Below, piece by piece: positions 26,712 to 45,637 of a stretch of DNA of 64,000 nucleotides. Source of the DNA: Comamonadaceae bacterium 2PF (lineage in GTDB: Bacteria > Pseudomonadota > Gammaproteobacteria > Burkholderiales > Burkholderiaceae_C). The stretch is taken from contig SCMV01000019.1 of assembly GCA_005502875.1 (NCBI GenBank), forward strand, positions 1-64,000. Reading direction: 5' to 3'. The translations under genes and the position numbers were made by a program. Positions within the stretch are counted from its first letter, which is position 1, and every line of letters starts with the position of its first letter. The notes below the pieces were generated by a model that made no database searches, had not been told where the DNA came from, and saw nothing but the letters and a program-made list of their open reading frames with translations.

Positions 26712-26785
26712 GCGGGAGTAGTTCAATGGTAGAACCTTAGCCTTCCAAGCTAATGACGCGGGTTCGATTCCCGTCTCCCGCTCCA
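26712..26785 (+). tRNA. tRNA-Gly (TCC)
   Basis: The acceptor stem GCGGGAG pairs with CTCCCGC, the D-arm is normal, anticodon TCC is at 26744-26746, T-loop GGTTCGATTCC is present and CCA is encoded. Confidence 0.95.
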
Positions 26786-26903
26786 AGTGGTCAAGGTTCT
26801 GTCATCGTCAGCGTGATACCATCGCGGTCTTCGCCGGAATGGCGGAGGCTGTGTCAGGTCGACACGGGTTTGGGTTCATGCCCGAATCCATACCCGTGTC
26901 GAT

Positions 26904-26978
26904 GCCCATGTGGCTCAGTGGTAGAGCACCCCCTTGGTAAGGGGGAGGTCGGCAGTTCGATCCTGCCCATGGGCACCA
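26904..26978 (+). tRNA. tRNA-Thr (GGT)
   Basis: The acceptor stem GCCCATG pairs with CATGGGC. The anticodon stem is five C-G pairs with anticodon GGT at 26936-26938, and CCA is encoded. It lies 52 bases before tuf, as in the tyrU-glyT-thrT-tufB locus of E. coli. Confidence 0.95.
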
Positions 26979-27030
26979 CACCCCCCCTTTCCCTTCTCTT
27001 CCTATTTCAGGATCGCTAGGAGCGACAAAC

Positions 27031-28221
<1,191 letters not shown>

Positions 28222-28247
28222 AATCGCCAAACTGGTTTCTTGTCAGC

Positions 28248-28323
28248 AGGGGTATAGCTCAATTGGCAGAGCGTCGGTCTCCAAAACCGAAGGTTGTAGG
28301 TTCGATTCCTACTGCCCCTGCCA
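28248..28323 (+). tRNA. tRNA-Trp (CCA)
   Basis: The acceptor AGGGGTA pairs with TGCCCCT (one G-T pair), anticodon CCA is at 28281-28283, T-loop GGTTCGATTCC is present, and CCA is encoded. It lies between tuf and secE, the usual place in betaproteobacteria. Confidence 0.95.
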
Positions 28324-28356
28324 CCGACTGACCACAGAGACCACCGCTGTCACAGC

Positions 28357-28388
28357 AGCCCGCAGGCTCCCTGAGTCTGCGGGCTTTT
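28357..28388 (+). terminator. Rho-independent terminator between tRNA-Trp and secE
   Basis: The stem AGCCCGCAG (28357-28365) pairs with CTGCGGGCT (28377-28385) and is followed by TTT. It lies only 31 bases before secE, so secE-nusG needs read-through or a promoter I did not recognise. Confidence 0.8.
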
Positions 28389-28419
28389 GCCTCACTCAAC
28401 CCCCATCGTTCTGACCGTC

Positions 28420-28803
28420 ATGGCCACCTCGGACATCGATACCGTTTCCACCAGCGCCGACAAGGCCCGGCTGGCCGCTGCCGGCTTGCTCGTGGTGGGT
28501 GGCGTGGCGGCTTTCTACCTGCTGGGTCAGCAAAGCCTGTGGCTGCGCGTCATCGCCTTGCTGGTGCTGATCGCCGCCGCCGTGGGCGTCTTCCTCACGT
28601 CCTCCCAAGGCAAGGAACTCATCGCCTTCAGCCAGGACGCCATCAAGGAAATGCGCAAGGTCGTGTGGCCCACCCGTCCGGAAGCCACGCAGATGACCCT
28701 CTACGTGTTCGCCTTTGTGGTGGTGATGGCCCTGTTCCTGTGGCTGACCGACAAGGGCCTGGAGTGGGTGCTGTACGACCTGATCCTGGGCTGGAAGCGC
28801 TGA
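28420..28803 (+). CDS. secE: Preprotein translocase subunit SecE
   Basis: A 127-residue inner-membrane subunit of the SecYEG translocon. Three transmembrane helices (about residues 18-36, 42-60 and 94-114) follow the E. coli plan rather than the single-helix form. The conserved amphipathic segment is present as [20 protein letters not shown] 28420 fits the family start. nusG follows by 43 bases. Confidence 0.95.
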   Translation: MATSDIDTVSTSADKARLAAAGLLVVGGVAAFYLLGQQSLWLRVIALLVLIAAAVGVFLTSSQGKELIAFSQDAIKEMRKVVWPTRPEATQMTLYVFAFVVVMALFLWLTDKGLEWVLYDLILGWKR

Positions 28804-28846
28804 TCCCGATCACCGCGCGCACGAACAACAACCGAGGTTCCGACAC

Positions 28847-29410
28847 ATGACTGACGTTCAAGCCGCTCCGAACGCCGCCCCCCTGCGCTGGTACGTGGTG
28901 CACGCTTACTCCGGCATGGAAAAGGCCGTTGAGCGCAACCTGCGCGAGCGCATCGACCGCGCTGGCATGCAAGACCAGTTCGGCCGCATCCTGGTGCCGA
29001 CCGAAGAAGTCGTCGAGGTCAAGAACGGCAAGAAGTCCGTGACCGAGCGCCGTTTCTTCCCCGGCTACGTGCTGGTCGAAATGGTCATGAGCGACGACAC
29101 CTGGCACCTGGTCAAAAACACCTCCAAGGTCACCGGTTTCGTTGGCGGCGCCAAGAACCGCCCGGCCCCCATCTCGGAAGACGAAGTCATGAAGATCGTC
29201 AACCAGATGAAGGAAGGCATCGAGAAGCCCCGGCCCAAGGTCGAGTGGGAAAACGGCGAAGTCGTGCGCGTCAAGGAAGGCCCGTTCACCGATTTCAATG
29301 GCTCCATCGAAGACGTCAACTACGAGAAGTCCAAGCTTCGCGTGTCCGTCACCATCTTCGGTCGCGCCACGCCGGTCGAGCTGGACTTCGGTCAGGTCGA
29401 GAAGATCTGA
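28847..29410 (+). CDS. nusG: Transcription termination/antitermination protein NusG
   Basis: A 187-residue RNA polymerase-bound factor that suppresses pausing, couples transcription to translation and binds Rho. The NGN domain starts at [19 protein letters not shown], and the C-terminal KOW domain carries [23 protein letters not shown]. Length matches the family. Normally rplK follows directly; here a minus-strand two-component cluster intervenes. Confidence 0.98.
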   Translation: MTDVQAAPNAAPLRWYVVHAYSGMEKAVERNLRERIDRAGMQDQFGRILVPTEEVVEVKNGKKSVTERRFFPGYVLVEMVMSDDTWHLVKNTSKVTGFVGGAKNRPAPISEDEVMKIVNQMKEGIEKPRPKVEWENGEVVRVKEGPFTDFNGSIEDVNYEKSKLRVSVTIFGRATPVELDFGQVEKI

Positions 29411-29493
29411 CGGCCACAGGCCGGCAGGTCTTTCGCCGAGGGCGTAGCCCGCAGGCAAAAGATTCGCGCACTTCAGGCCTCACCGCCAGCAAC

Positions 29494-29520
29494 AGGGCGC
29501 CCTCGGGAGCCCTTTGTTTT
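29494..29520. terminator. Terminator after nusG
   Basis: A hairpin AGGGC...GCCCT (29494-29498 with 29509-29513, stem extended by C-G pairs) is followed by TTGTTTT. It lies between the convergent ends of nusG and the hybrid kinase gene. Confidence 0.65.
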
Positions 29521-29542
29521 GAGCGCTCGATCCGCCACGCCC

Positions 29543-31948
29543 TCACTCCCCCGTCCGTGCCGGGATCCACTTCAGCAGCGTCTCGATGAGGTGCTCGGCA
29601 ATGATCGGTTTGGCAATGACGTCGCGCATGCCGGCCTCCTCGCAGCGCAACCGATCTTCATGCAGCACCGCTGCCGTCATGGCGATGACCGGGGTGGCGT
29701 GCCAGCCTGGCAGCTGCATGATTTGCCGGGTTGCTTCGAGCCCGTCCATCACGGGCATGTGCATGTCCATCAGGATGGCGTCGAAGTCGCCGGGCTGGGC
29801 TTGCAACACGGCGTCCACCGCCTGTGCGCCGTCGCCCACCGTGGTCACCCGCAGCTCCACCTGCTGAAGGAAGGCCTGCGCCACCATCTGGTTGAGGGCG
29901 TTGTCCTCCACCAGCAAGATGTGCCGCCCTCTCAGGCGAAGGCCGAGCACCCACGGCGATGGGGGTTCGCCCAGCAGGGTGAGCGGGTGGTGGGCGTCAT
30001 GCACCTGCCTCAAGGCGTTGAGCAGCACGCTGCCCATCACGGGGTGCGTCAGCAGGCGAACGTCCCCCAGCTCTTGCGTGGCTGCGAGCAAGCGATTGCG
30101 CAAGTGCCCTTGGCTCATCAGCAGCAATGTCGGCCAGGCGCACCCCGCTGACATCGCCACATGGCGCAAGCGCACGAGGTGTCCTGCCAGTTCCTCGGGC
30201 TCGCCCTGCCAATCGATCAGCAGGACTTCGACCGCGGGTTGCCGGGCCAGCAGCGCGGCCTCGACCTCTTCGGGGCTCTGTCCCAGTTGCCACCGTTCGG
30301 TGGACAGCGCCGACTGCCTGCGCCACAGGCCCGGCACTTGGCGATCGCTGCCCCAGAAGAAGACGCCAGGCTCCTGCAGGGAGTTTGGGGCGCTGCTGGG
30401 CGGATCGCACGCCAGCAGGGGGACTTCGAACCAGAACACGCTGCCGTGGCCAAGCTGGCTGTCCAGCCCGATTTCACCACCCATCAACGTGATCAGGTTG
30501 CGGCAGATCGACAGTCCCAGGCCGCTGCCTCCGTAGCGACGGGTGATCGAGGTGTCTTCCTGGGTGAAGGCTGAGAACAGTGCGGCACGGCGTTGCGGGG
30601 CGATGCCCGGGCCGGTGTCGCCGACTTCGATGCGCAACCTTTTGCCTTCGTCAGCCAATCGAGTCGACAGGCGCACGCCGCCATGCTCGGTGAACTTCAC
30701 GGCATTGCCCAGCAGGTTGTTGAGCACCTGGGACATGCGAAGCCCGTCGGACAACATCGCAGCCGGCACGCGGGCATCGATGTCAACGTGAAAGCTCAGC
30801 CCCTTCTGCGTGGTGCGACCCGAGAACAGGTCCACCGAGCGGCGGATGAGCTCGTCGATCAGCAGGACTTGGGGATCGATGCGCAATTGCCCCGCCTCCA
30901 GCTTGGAGTGGTCCAGGATGTCATCGAGGATGCCCATGAGCGCCAGCGCTGCCTCGTGCGCGCGGGCGATGTCGCCCTGCACTTCGCCTGGCAGGGGCTT
31001 GTCCAGCGTCAGCCGCAGCAGGCCCAGGATGGCGTTCATGGGCGTGCGGATTTCGTGGCTCATGTTGGCCAGGAACGCGCTCTTGAGCCGCGCGCTTTCC
31101 TGTGCCGCGTCGCGGGCTTGCGCCAGCTCGGTCAGGTCGGACCAGCTCACGTAGAAGCCCTGCGTGCGTCCCTGTTCGTCCTTGTCGGGGCGGTACTCCA
31201 CCCGGGCAATGCGTTCGGCCCGGCCGCCTTGCGCTGGCAGGGGGTGCTCGAACGCCTGCGGCTCGCCCTGCAAGGCGCGTTGGATGTGGGGCGCGTGGAT
31301 GGCGTGGAGCGCCGGGCCCAGCAGTTCTTGCGCGGTCATCTCCGCCAGTTGTTGGGGTGCGATGCCGAACCACGCCTGGTGAGCGACGTTGCCGAAGCGG
31401 ATCCGCCCGCCCCGGTCCCAATAGGCGATGGCGTTGGGCGCGTGATCCAGGATGTCCTGCAGCGTGCGATCGAGCTGACGCAGGGCGCGCTCTTGCTCGG
31501 CCAGCCGGTGGGCGAGCTGGCGGGCTGCTTCTTCCTTGGCGGTGCGGGTTTCCTGCAGCTGCAGGCTGCGCAAGATCGCCTGCGTCAGGCGCTCGGCGTC
31601 GAGTTGCACCTTGGCCACGTAATCGGATGCGCCCTCCTGCATGGCTTCGACCACCAGCGACTCGCTGCCAGCCCCCGTCACCATGATGATCGGCCCGGCG
31701 TAGGCGGTGAGCTCGCGGATGGCTCGCAACAAAGCCGAACCGGTGGTGTCGCCCAGGCAGTTGTCTAGCAGCACGCAGTCAACGACCTGGCTGCTGAGGA
31801 TGCGCATGGCTTCGCTGCCGGACTCCGCCTCCATCGTGCGCGCGCTCAGGGCGCTGCCGATGAGGCAGCGGCGCACGCGCTCGCGATCGACGTCGTCGTC
31901 GTCGATGATGAGGATCTGCAATTCGCGGGTGAGGTTCGGGCTCGGCAT
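29543..31948 (-). CDS. Hybrid sensor histidine kinase with N- and C-terminal receiver domains
   Basis: An 801-residue soluble signalling protein with no transmembrane segment. Order: receiver domain (about 10-130, phospho-acceptor Asp62 in LLDNCLGD), short coiled coil, PAS domain (about 160-280), HisKA with His298 in ANMSHEIRTPMNAIL, HATPase with N-box LNNLLGNAVKFTE and G boxes DTGPGIA and GGSGLGLSI, a degenerate receiver-like stretch (about 525-655), and a C-terminal receiver with Asp728 in ILMDMHMPVMDG. It lies ten bases after a single-domain response regulator and near a PAS kinase, so a phosphorelay among the three is likely. No HPt or output domain is present. The signal is unknown. Confidence 0.9.
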   Translation of the reverse strand: MPSPNLTRELQILIIDDDDVDRERVRRCLIGSALSARTMEAESGSEAMRILSSQVVDCVLLDNCLGDTTGSALLRAIRELTAYAGPIIMVTGAGSESLVVEAMQEGASDYVAKVQLDAERLTQAILRSLQLQETRTAKEEAARQLAHRLAEQERALRQLDRTLQDILDHAPNAIAYWDRGGRIRFGNVAHQAWFGIAPQQLAEMTAQELLGPALHAIHAPHIQRALQGEPQAFEHPLPAQGGRAERIARVEYRPDKDEQGRTQGFYVSWSDLTELAQARDAAQESARLKSAFLANMSHEIRTPMNAILGLLRLTLDKPLPGEVQGDIARAHEAALALMGILDDILDHSKLEAGQLRIDPQVLLIDELIRRSVDLFSGRTTQKGLSFHVDIDARVPAAMLSDGLRMSQVLNNLLGNAVKFTEHGGVRLSTRLADEGKRLRIEVGDTGPGIAPQRRAALFSAFTQEDTSITRRYGGSGLGLSICRNLITLMGGEIGLDSQLGHGSVFWFEVPLLACDPPSSAPNSLQEPGVFFWGSDRQVPGLWRRQSALSTERWQLGQSPEEVEAALLARQPAVEVLLIDWQGEPEELAGHLVRLRHVAMSAGCAWPTLLLMSQGHLRNRLLAATQELGDVRLLTHPVMGSVLLNALRQVHDAHHPLTLLGEPPSPWVLGLRLRGRHILLVEDNALNQMVAQAFLQQVELRVTTVGDGAQAVDAVLQAQPGDFDAILMDMHMPVMDGLEATRQIMQLPGWHATPVIAMTAAVLHEDRLRCEEAGMRDVIAKPIIAEHLIETLLKWIPARTGE

Positions 31949-31958
31949 CGATCCAGGC

Positions 31959-32387
31959 TCAGGGCAGTTGAACGGCGCGCCTGTAGCCGTCGAGCAACTG
32001 CGTCAGCTTGCTGAACTGCGGCCCGACGGCGGACTTCACCATGTAGCCCGCCACGTTCTCGTCGTAGGCCCGGCTGCGGTCGGCGTCTGCGCTGGAGGTG
32101 GTCAGCACGAAGATGACTTCCTCCTTGAGCTTGGGGTCCGCTCGCACCACCTCGAGGAACTCGAACCCGTTCATGCGTGGCATGTTCAGGTCCAGCAGGA
32201 TCAGGCGCGGGCGGGGTGCTTTGCGTTGGGCATCCTGCTCGCGCAGGACGTCCAGCGCCGCTTGCCCATCTTCAACCCACGTCACGGGGCACGGGATGCC
32301 GGCTTTGAGCATGCTCCGCATGACGGATTCGGCCGCGACGTCGTCGTCCTCGACCAGCAGGACGTGCAAGGGGCTGGGTTCACTCAT
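31959..32387 (-). CDS. Single-domain response regulator (CheY/Rcp-like)
   Basis: A 142-residue receiver-only protein. The acidic pocket is VEDDD at 12-16, the phospho-acceptor is Asp66 (LILLDLNMPRMNG), with TTS and MVKSA at the conserved Thr and Lys positions. The start overlaps the end of the upstream kinase gene by eight bases, with AGGAGG correctly placed, which favours this ATG over one upstream at 32480. Its length and the insertion after the Asp resemble the Rcp1-type regulators paired with phytochrome-like kinases. Confidence 0.88.
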   Translation of the reverse strand: MSEPSPLHVLLVEDDDVAAESVMRSMLKAGIPCPVTWVEDGQAALDVLREQDAQRKAPRPRLILLDLNMPRMNGFEFLEVVRADPKLKEEVIFVLTTSSADADRSRAYDENVAGYMVKSAVGPQFSKLTQLLDGYRRAVQLP

Positions 32388-33861
32388 CGTTGGTCCTCCT
32401 GGGGTACATCGGCCACCAGACGCGGAACTGCGAGCCGCGTCCCATGGCCACGGGCGAAACCACATCGATGTGACCGCCATGGGTCTCGGTCATGCGTTTG
32501 CACAGCGCCAGGCCGATGCCCGAGGTTTCGGCGCGGCGACTCGAGGACAGCGTCTGGAACAGTTGGAAAATGCGCCGAGAGGCCTGGGGCGGCACCCCCG
32601 GGCCATCGTCCGTGACGGTGATCAGCATGTGGCTGCCATCCGGGTGGGCGGCGACCTCAATGAGCCCCGCTTGGCGGTCATGGTGCTTGACGGCATTGCC
32701 CAACAGGTTGCGCAGCACGGTCGACAGCGGGGTGCGCACGGCCTGGAAGCTGCGGGCATCCAGCGCGGCGGTGTCCAGCTTGAAAGTGTCAGGCAGGGGT
32801 TGCAGTTCGGTGATCTCGGCCAGCACGTCCACCAAGGACACTGGGCGGTAGTCGGTGTCGGTCTTGCCGGCGCGGGCGTAGCGCAACAGGTCGTCGATGA
32901 GCGACTCCATCCGCTGGATGCGCGGCGTGATGCGCGCCAGGTTGCGAGCGACGTCGTCGAGCTTGCCGTCGACGAGGTCCTGGCCGACCCACTCGACCAG
33001 GTCAGCGATGCTGCGCAGGGGAGAGCGCAGGTCGTGCGAGGCGACGTACGAAAATTCTTGCAGATCGGTGTTGGCCTGTTTGAGGTCGGCCTCCAGCCGT
33101 TTGCGCGCGCTGATGTCGGTGACCACCGCCAGCGTCATCGCCTGCCCTTGCCAGCGAACGCGGTTCAGCCCGATTTCAACGGCCACCTCGGTGCCGTCGG
33201 CGTGCAGCGCGGTCAGGTCTCGCCCCTGGCCCATCATCCTGGCGCCCCCCGTGTGAGCGTAGCCTCGCATCAGGTTGGCGTGTTGCGCGTGGTGACGCTC
33301 GGGCACCAGCCGTTGCAGGGCTTGCCCGCGCAGGGTGGCTGGTGCGTGTCCGAGGGCCGCCCCGAGCGCAGCGTTGCTCTGCACGATCACGCCCGCATCG
33401 TCGACCAGCATCAGCCCGTAAGGGGAAGCGTCGAACAGGCCCTGGAAGGCCAAAGCCAGGTCGTGGCGGTCGCTCATGTCAACGACCGAGGCCAGCACCA
33501 TGCGCGCGCCGGCTGGTGTGACCAGGGGCGTCAGGCCGATTTCGACGGGGAAGGCATGCCCGAGGGCATGCTGGCCGTTGAGCACCCTGCCTTCGCCCAT
33601 CCTGCGGCGGCTCGGCGACGCGAGGAACTGGCGCCGGTGCTCGACGTGCTGCGCCCGCAAGGCTTCGGGCAGGAGGATGTCCACCGATCTCCCGATCAGC
33701 CAGCCGGCCGGGTGGCCGAACATGCGGCTGAGTTCCTGGTTCACGGACGCGATCACGCCTTGCTCGGAAATCAGGATGAAGCCATTGGCGGCCGCGTCAA
33801 AGGCCTGGGCCAGGATGGTGGGGCTGACATCTGCCGACGACGCTGGCAAGGGGTGGTCCAT
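32380..33861 (-). CDS. PAS-domain sensor histidine kinase
   Basis: A 493-residue cytoplasmic kinase. There are two PAS domains (about 14-130 and 135-255), HisKA with His276 in YVASHDLRSPLRSIADL, and an HATPase domain with N-box LRNLLGNAVKHHD, DDGPGVP and SGIGLALCKRM. The SHDLRSPL form of the H-box is typical of phytochrome-like and bacteriophytochrome-related kinases, although no GAF/PHY domain is present. AGGAG lies upstream of the ATG. It is the first gene of the three-gene minus-strand unit. The signal is unknown. Confidence 0.9.
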   Translation of the reverse strand: MDHPLPASSADVSPTILAQAFDAAANGFILISEQGVIASVNQELSRMFGHPAGWLIGRSVDILLPEALRAQHVEHRRQFLASPSRRRMGEGRVLNGQHALGHAFPVEIGLTPLVTPAGARMVLASVVDMSDRHDLALAFQGLFDASPYGLMLVDDAGVIVQSNAALGAALGHAPATLRGQALQRLVPERHHAQHANLMRGYAHTGGARMMGQGRDLTALHADGTEVAVEIGLNRVRWQGQAMTLAVVTDISARKRLEADLKQANTDLQEFSYVASHDLRSPLRSIADLVEWVGQDLVDGKLDDVARNLARITPRIQRMESLIDDLLRYARAGKTDTDYRPVSLVDVLAEITELQPLPDTFKLDTAALDARSFQAVRTPLSTVLRNLLGNAVKHHDRQAGLIEVAAHPDGSHMLITVTDDGPGVPPQASRRIFQLFQTLSSSRRAETSGIGLALCKRMTETHGGHIDVVSPVAMGRGSQFRVWWPMYPRRTNDE

Positions 33862-34009
33862 GCGTCATCTCCTCTCTCTGGATTTTGTGTTTGCTGGGTG
33901 GACGAATCCGCCCGACCATCTTTGTCAGGTTATTACGGTCAGCGACCCTGCGGAAGAGGGGTGTCAATGGACTCACGCTCGCCAGGGTTTTGACAAACGC
34001 CGCAGCGAC

Positions 34010-34038
34010 TTGCATTCCGATTTGAGTCGGCATATGAT
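34010..34038 (+). promoter_or_regulatory. Sigma-70 promoter for rplK-rplA (-rplJL-rpoBC)
   Basis: TTGCAT (34010-34015) and TATGAT (34033-34038) are separated by exactly 17 bases. It lies in the 343-base gap between the divergent kinase gene and rplK; the rest of that gap would be an untranslated leader of about 160 bases, in which I see no gene. Confidence 0.75.
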
Positions 34039-34204
34039 GGAGGGCTTTTGTCCGCTTTGGCGGGCACGTCTTTCAGTCGCCGACGCATGCGCGACATGAG
34101 GAGCCCGGATGGGCGCCTTGCCAGGGTTGGTCCTGGCGGGCATCGAACCGGGCGCTGGCACTCGACCATTCCGACAGGCCGTTGGGGTGGTTCAAGGAGA
34201 AAAC

Positions 34205-34636
34205 ATGGCCAAGAAGATTGTCGGCTTCATCAAGCTGCAAATCCCGGCCGGCAAGGCGAACCCGTCGCCTCCGGTGGGTCCCGCGCTGGGTCAGCGTGGT
34301 CTGAACATCATGGAGTTCTGCAAGGCGTTCAACGCCCAGACCCAAGGCGTCGAGCCTGGTCTGAAGCTGCCCGTGGTGATCACCGCCTACGCAGACAAGT
34401 CCTTCACGTTCATCATCAAGACGCCTCCGGCCACCGTGCTGCTCAAAAAGGCTGCGAAGATCGACAAGGGCTCGCCGCGTCCTCAAGCTGACAAGGTCGG
34501 CAAGCTGACCCGCGCTCAGCTGGAAGAGATCGCCAAGACCAAGCAGAAGGACCTGACCGCTGCCGATCTGGACGCCGCCGTCCGCACGATCGCCGGTTCT
34601 GCCCGTTCGATGGGCATCATCGTGGAGGGCGTGTGA
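34205..34636 (+). CDS. rplK: 50S ribosomal protein L11
   Basis: A 143-residue protein of the GTPase-associated centre. ATG 34205 matches the family start [34 protein letters not shown] lies eight bases upstream. The C-terminal RNA-binding motif [10 protein letters not shown] is intact. Its stop overlaps the start of rplA (TGATG). Confidence 0.98.
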   Translation: MAKKIVGFIKLQIPAGKANPSPPVGPALGQRGLNIMEFCKAFNAQTQGVEPGLKLPVVITAYADKSFTFIIKTPPATVLLKKAAKIDKGSPRPQADKVGKLTRAQLEEIAKTKQKDLTAADLDAAVRTIAGSARSMGIIVEGV

Positions 34637-35331
34637 TGGCCAAGCAAACCAAGCGTCAACAAGCCATGGCCAAGGTCGACACGACCAAGCTGTACGCCCT
34701 GGACGAGGCCCTGGGCCTGATCAAGGCTGCCGCCAGCGCCAAGTTCGATGAATCCATCGACGTGGCCGTGCAACTCGGCGTCGATGCCAAGAAGTCTGAC
34801 CAAGTCGTTCGTGGCGCCGTCGTGATGCCCAATGGCACCGGCAAGACCAAGCGCGTCGCCGTGTTCGCCCAAGGCGCCAAGGCCGAAGAAGCCAAGGCCG
34901 CTGGTGCCGACGTCGTCGGCATGGAAGACCTGGCTGAACAAGTCAAGGCTGGCAACATCAACTTCGACGTGGTCATCGCCTCGCCGGACACGATGCGCAT
35001 CGTCGGTACCCTGGGTACCGTGCTGGGTCCCCGCGGCCTGATGCCCAACCCCAAGGTCGGCACCGTCACCCCCGACGTCGCCACCGCTGTCAAGAACGCC
35101 AAGGCTGGCCAGGTCCAGTTCCGCGTTGACAAGGCCGGCATCATCCACGGCACCATCGGCCGTCGCTCGTTCGACGACGCCAAGCTCAAGGGCAACCTGG
35201 CAGCTCTGCTGGAAGCCCTGAACAAGCTCAAGCCCGCTTCGTCGAAGGGCGTCTACCTGCGCAAGGTGGCCGTGTCCTCGACCATGGGTCTGGGCGTGCG
35301 CGTCGACGTCGGCAGCATCAGCGCCGAGTGA
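34636..35331 (+). CDS. rplA: 50S ribosomal protein L1
   Basis: A 231-residue stalk-base protein that also represses its own operon in many bacteria. The ATG at 34636 gives the usual MAKQTKRQ start; a GTG one codon earlier is in frame. The conserved [17 protein letters not shown] segment is present. It overlaps rplK by one base, so the two are translationally coupled. Confidence 0.98.
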   Translation: MAKQTKRQQAMAKVDTTKLYALDEALGLIKAAASAKFDESIDVAVQLGVDAKKSDQVVRGAVVMPNGTGKTKRVAVFAQGAKAEEAKAAGADVVGMEDLAEQVKAGNINFDVVIASPDTMRIVGTLGTVLGPRGLMPNPKVGTVTPDVATAVKNAKAGQVQFRVDKAGIIHGTIGRRSFDDAKLKGNLAALLEALNKLKPASSKGVYLRKVAVSSTMGLGVRVDVGSISAE

Positions 35332-35708
35332 TCGGCGTTTGACCGCCGCCCCTGAGGTGGCGGTCAACACAACACCGTTGGATCGGGCGTTTCGGCGCCC
35401 GGCCGACCGGGCCCCTTGCGAGTCTGGCAGGGGTGCCTGAAACGAATTGGTGGGCTGCGGCCCCGTGGCAACGCGGGGCGCGCAGGCCATCAAAGACCGT
35501 AGGCGTGTGTGGCGTGCTTGTACAGGCGTCGCGTGCTTAATCAACCCCGGTTGGCCTACGCAGATGGCGCACCCGCTGTTGAAGTTTCCTGGGGGACATT
35601 GCCTGCCCCCTGGGTTCCCGAGGCAGAAGGTCGCTGCATCCGGTGTGCCTCGAGGCATTCGCCCCCTGTGGGGTGCTTGTCGAAAGGCACGTTTTTGAGG
35701 AGTAGACC
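35332..35708 (+). promoter_or_regulatory. Long untranslated leader before rplJ, probable L10 autoregulatory leader
   Basis: This 377-base stretch contains no gene. It begins with a 9-base inverted repeat (35339-35347 with 35359-35367) without a T tail and is rich in short complementary G/C runs. In other bacteria the leader before rplJ binds L10-L12 and represses translation. The position fits; the fold was not computed. Confidence 0.5.
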
Positions 35709-36239
35709 TTGAGTCTCAATCGCAACGAGAAAGAAGCCGTCATCGCTGAAGTGGCTGCCCAAGCGGGCAAGTCGCAGACGCTTGCACTGGCTGAGTACCG
35801 CGGTCTCACGGTGGCTCAACTGGATCAGCTGCGCAAGAACGCCCGTGCCCAAGGCGTGTACCTTCATGTCCTGAAGAACACCCTGGCCCGTCGCGCTGTT
35901 GCCGGCACCCCGTTTGAAGTCGCCGCAGAGAGCATGAGCGGCCCGCTGATCTACGGCTTCTCCGAAGACGCCGTGGCAGCTGCCAAGGTGATCGCTGACT
36001 TTGCCAAGGGCAACGACAAGCTGGTCATCAAGGCTGGCGCTTACGCTGGCAAGGCCCTGGACGCCAATGGCGTCAAGTCGCTGGCCTCGATCCCGAGCAA
36101 GGAAGTGCTGCTGGCCCAGATCTGTGGCCTGCTGCAATCGCCGATCTCGGGCCTGGCTCGCGTGCTGGCTGCTGTGGGCGAGCAAAAGGGTGGCGGCCAA
36201 GCCGCTCCCGCCGCCGCAGAAGAAGCCCCGGCTGCCTGA
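35709..36239 (+). CDS. rplJ: 50S ribosomal protein L10
   Basis: A 176-residue stalk protein that anchors L7/L12. Translation appears to begin at TTG (35709), giving [11 protein letters not shown], with a good GAGGAG binding site at about 35697; no in-frame ATG or GTG fits the family start. The C-terminal Ala/Pro-rich end is typical of betaproteobacterial L10. A TTG start is consistent with tight translational control by the leader. Confidence 0.95.
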   Translation: MSLNRNEKEAVIAEVAAQAGKSQTLALAEYRGLTVAQLDQLRKNARAQGVYLHVLKNTLARRAVAGTPFEVAAESMSGPLIYGFSEDAVAAAKVIADFAKGNDKLVIKAGAYAGKALDANGVKSLASIPSKEVLLAQICGLLQSPISGLARVLAAVGEQKGGGQAAPAAAEEAPAA

Positions 36240-36290
36240 GCAACCGCTTCGCACTGAATTTCAACATCCAACCGATTTTAGGAACCCAAA

Positions 36291-36671
36291 ATGGCATTCG
36301 ATAAAGACGCATTCCTGACCGCCCTGGACAGCATGTCCGTGATGGAACTCAACGAGCTGGTCAAGGCCATCGAAGAGAAGTTCGGCGTGTCCGCTGCCGC
36401 CATGGCCGCTCCCGCCGCTGGTGGCGCTGCTGGCGGTGGCGCTGCCGCTGCCGAAGAGAAGACCGAATTCAACGTCGTCCTGACCGAAGCTGGCGCCAAC
36501 AAGGTCGGCGTCATCAAGGCCGTGCGCGAAATCACCGGTCTGGGTCTGAAGGAAGCCAAGGACCTGGTCGACGGCGCTCCCAAGAACGTCAAGGAAGGCG
36601 TGGCCAAGGCCGACGCCGAAGCTGCCGTCAAGAAGCTGGTCGAAGCCGGCGCCAAGGCCGAACTGAAGTAA
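36291..36671 (+). CDS. rplL: 50S ribosomal protein L7/L12
   Basis: A 126-residue stalk protein. The N-terminal dimerisation domain ([33 protein letters not shown]), the Ala/Gly hinge (about residues 36-55) and the C-terminal factor-binding domain with [23 protein letters not shown] are all present. It follows rplJ by 51 bases. Confidence 0.98.
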   Translation: MAFDKDAFLTALDSMSVMELNELVKAIEEKFGVSAAAMAAPAAGGAAGGGAAAAEEKTEFNVVLTEAGANKVGVIKAVREITGLGLKEAKDLVDGAPKNVKEGVAKADAEAAVKKLVEAGAKAELK

Positions 36672-36724
36672 TTCAGTGTTCGCCAGGTGGGTGCATCTCG
36701 CGCCCACCCCGGCGAATGCCCGGT

Positions 36725-36774
36725 GAAAGCCGGGTCAGACAGCTGCCTCCGCAAGGGGCAGCTTTCGGCTTTTC
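36725..36774 (+). terminator. Attenuator-like hairpin between rplL and rpoB
   Basis: An inner stem AGCTGCC (36741-36747) with GGCAGCT (36757-36763) is enclosed by GAAAGCCG (36725-36732) with CGGCTTTTC (36766-36774). The T run is short. In E. coli the same gap holds an attenuator that lowers rpoBC transcription relative to the ribosomal genes. Confidence 0.6.
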
Positions 36775-36794
36775 AGGGGGTAAAACCCTGAGCA

Positions 36795-36841
36795 CACTCG
36801 AAAGGCCCTCGGTGGTTGTACACTGGAGGGCTTTTCGAGTG
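36795..36841 (+). repeat. Sixteen-base inverted repeat in the rpoB leader
   Basis: The arm at 36795-36810 pairs with 36826-36841 over 16 bases with one G-T pair, around a 15-base loop. It could be an RNase III cleavage site, as known in the E. coli rplL-rpoB gap, or a second attenuator. The remaining 205 bases before rpoB show no gene. Confidence 0.7.
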
Positions 36842-37046
36842 TTCTCTGAACCGACTGCGGAGAACTGGTTTGGTCGAGCCTGGGTGCAATGCCCGGGTTG
36901 TCTGCCAGCGGTTGGTAGTGGCCAACCACCAAGCCTCGGACGCAAGGTCCGAACGGCCAGTCGCCGAACAACGGGCTGTTTCCTTGGCCGGGAATCAGCC
37001 TGAATTCGAAGCGGAACACCCACCGGGTGACCGAAACGGAGAGTTT

Positions 37047-41171
<4,125 letters not shown>

Positions 41172-41189
41172 TAGGAATAGGAGAGCCCC

Positions 41190-45434
<4,245 letters not shown>

Positions 45435-45528
45435 CGCAGCCCAGCCGCTGCCAGTTGTGGCTGGCGGTGGCCTCTGATTCGGTGGCCGTGCCCTCGTTGA
45501 GGGCCTCGGCGATCCCGGCACCCAAATG

Positions 45529-45562
45529 ACAAGGGCCCCGACCAAAATCGGGGCCCTTGTTT
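45529..45562. terminator. Strong terminator after rpoC, probably bidirectional
   Basis: A perfect 13-base stem (45529-45541 with 45548-45560) encloses a six-base loop; the plus-strand arm ends in TTGTTTCATTT. It separates rpoC from the convergent minus-strand gene ending at 45638. Confidence 0.9.
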
Positions 45563-45637
45563 CATTTCAGGCGCTCATGTCGCGCTCACGTCGTGCGCCA
45601 TTGGCGGTGGCCCTGGCAACGAGGTCCAGGCAGGGTG

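Noticed and set aside
33990-33995. TTGACA as a -35 element for rplK
   Set aside because: No acceptable -10 lies 16-18 bases downstream; the TTGCAT/TATGAT pair with 17-base spacing fits better.
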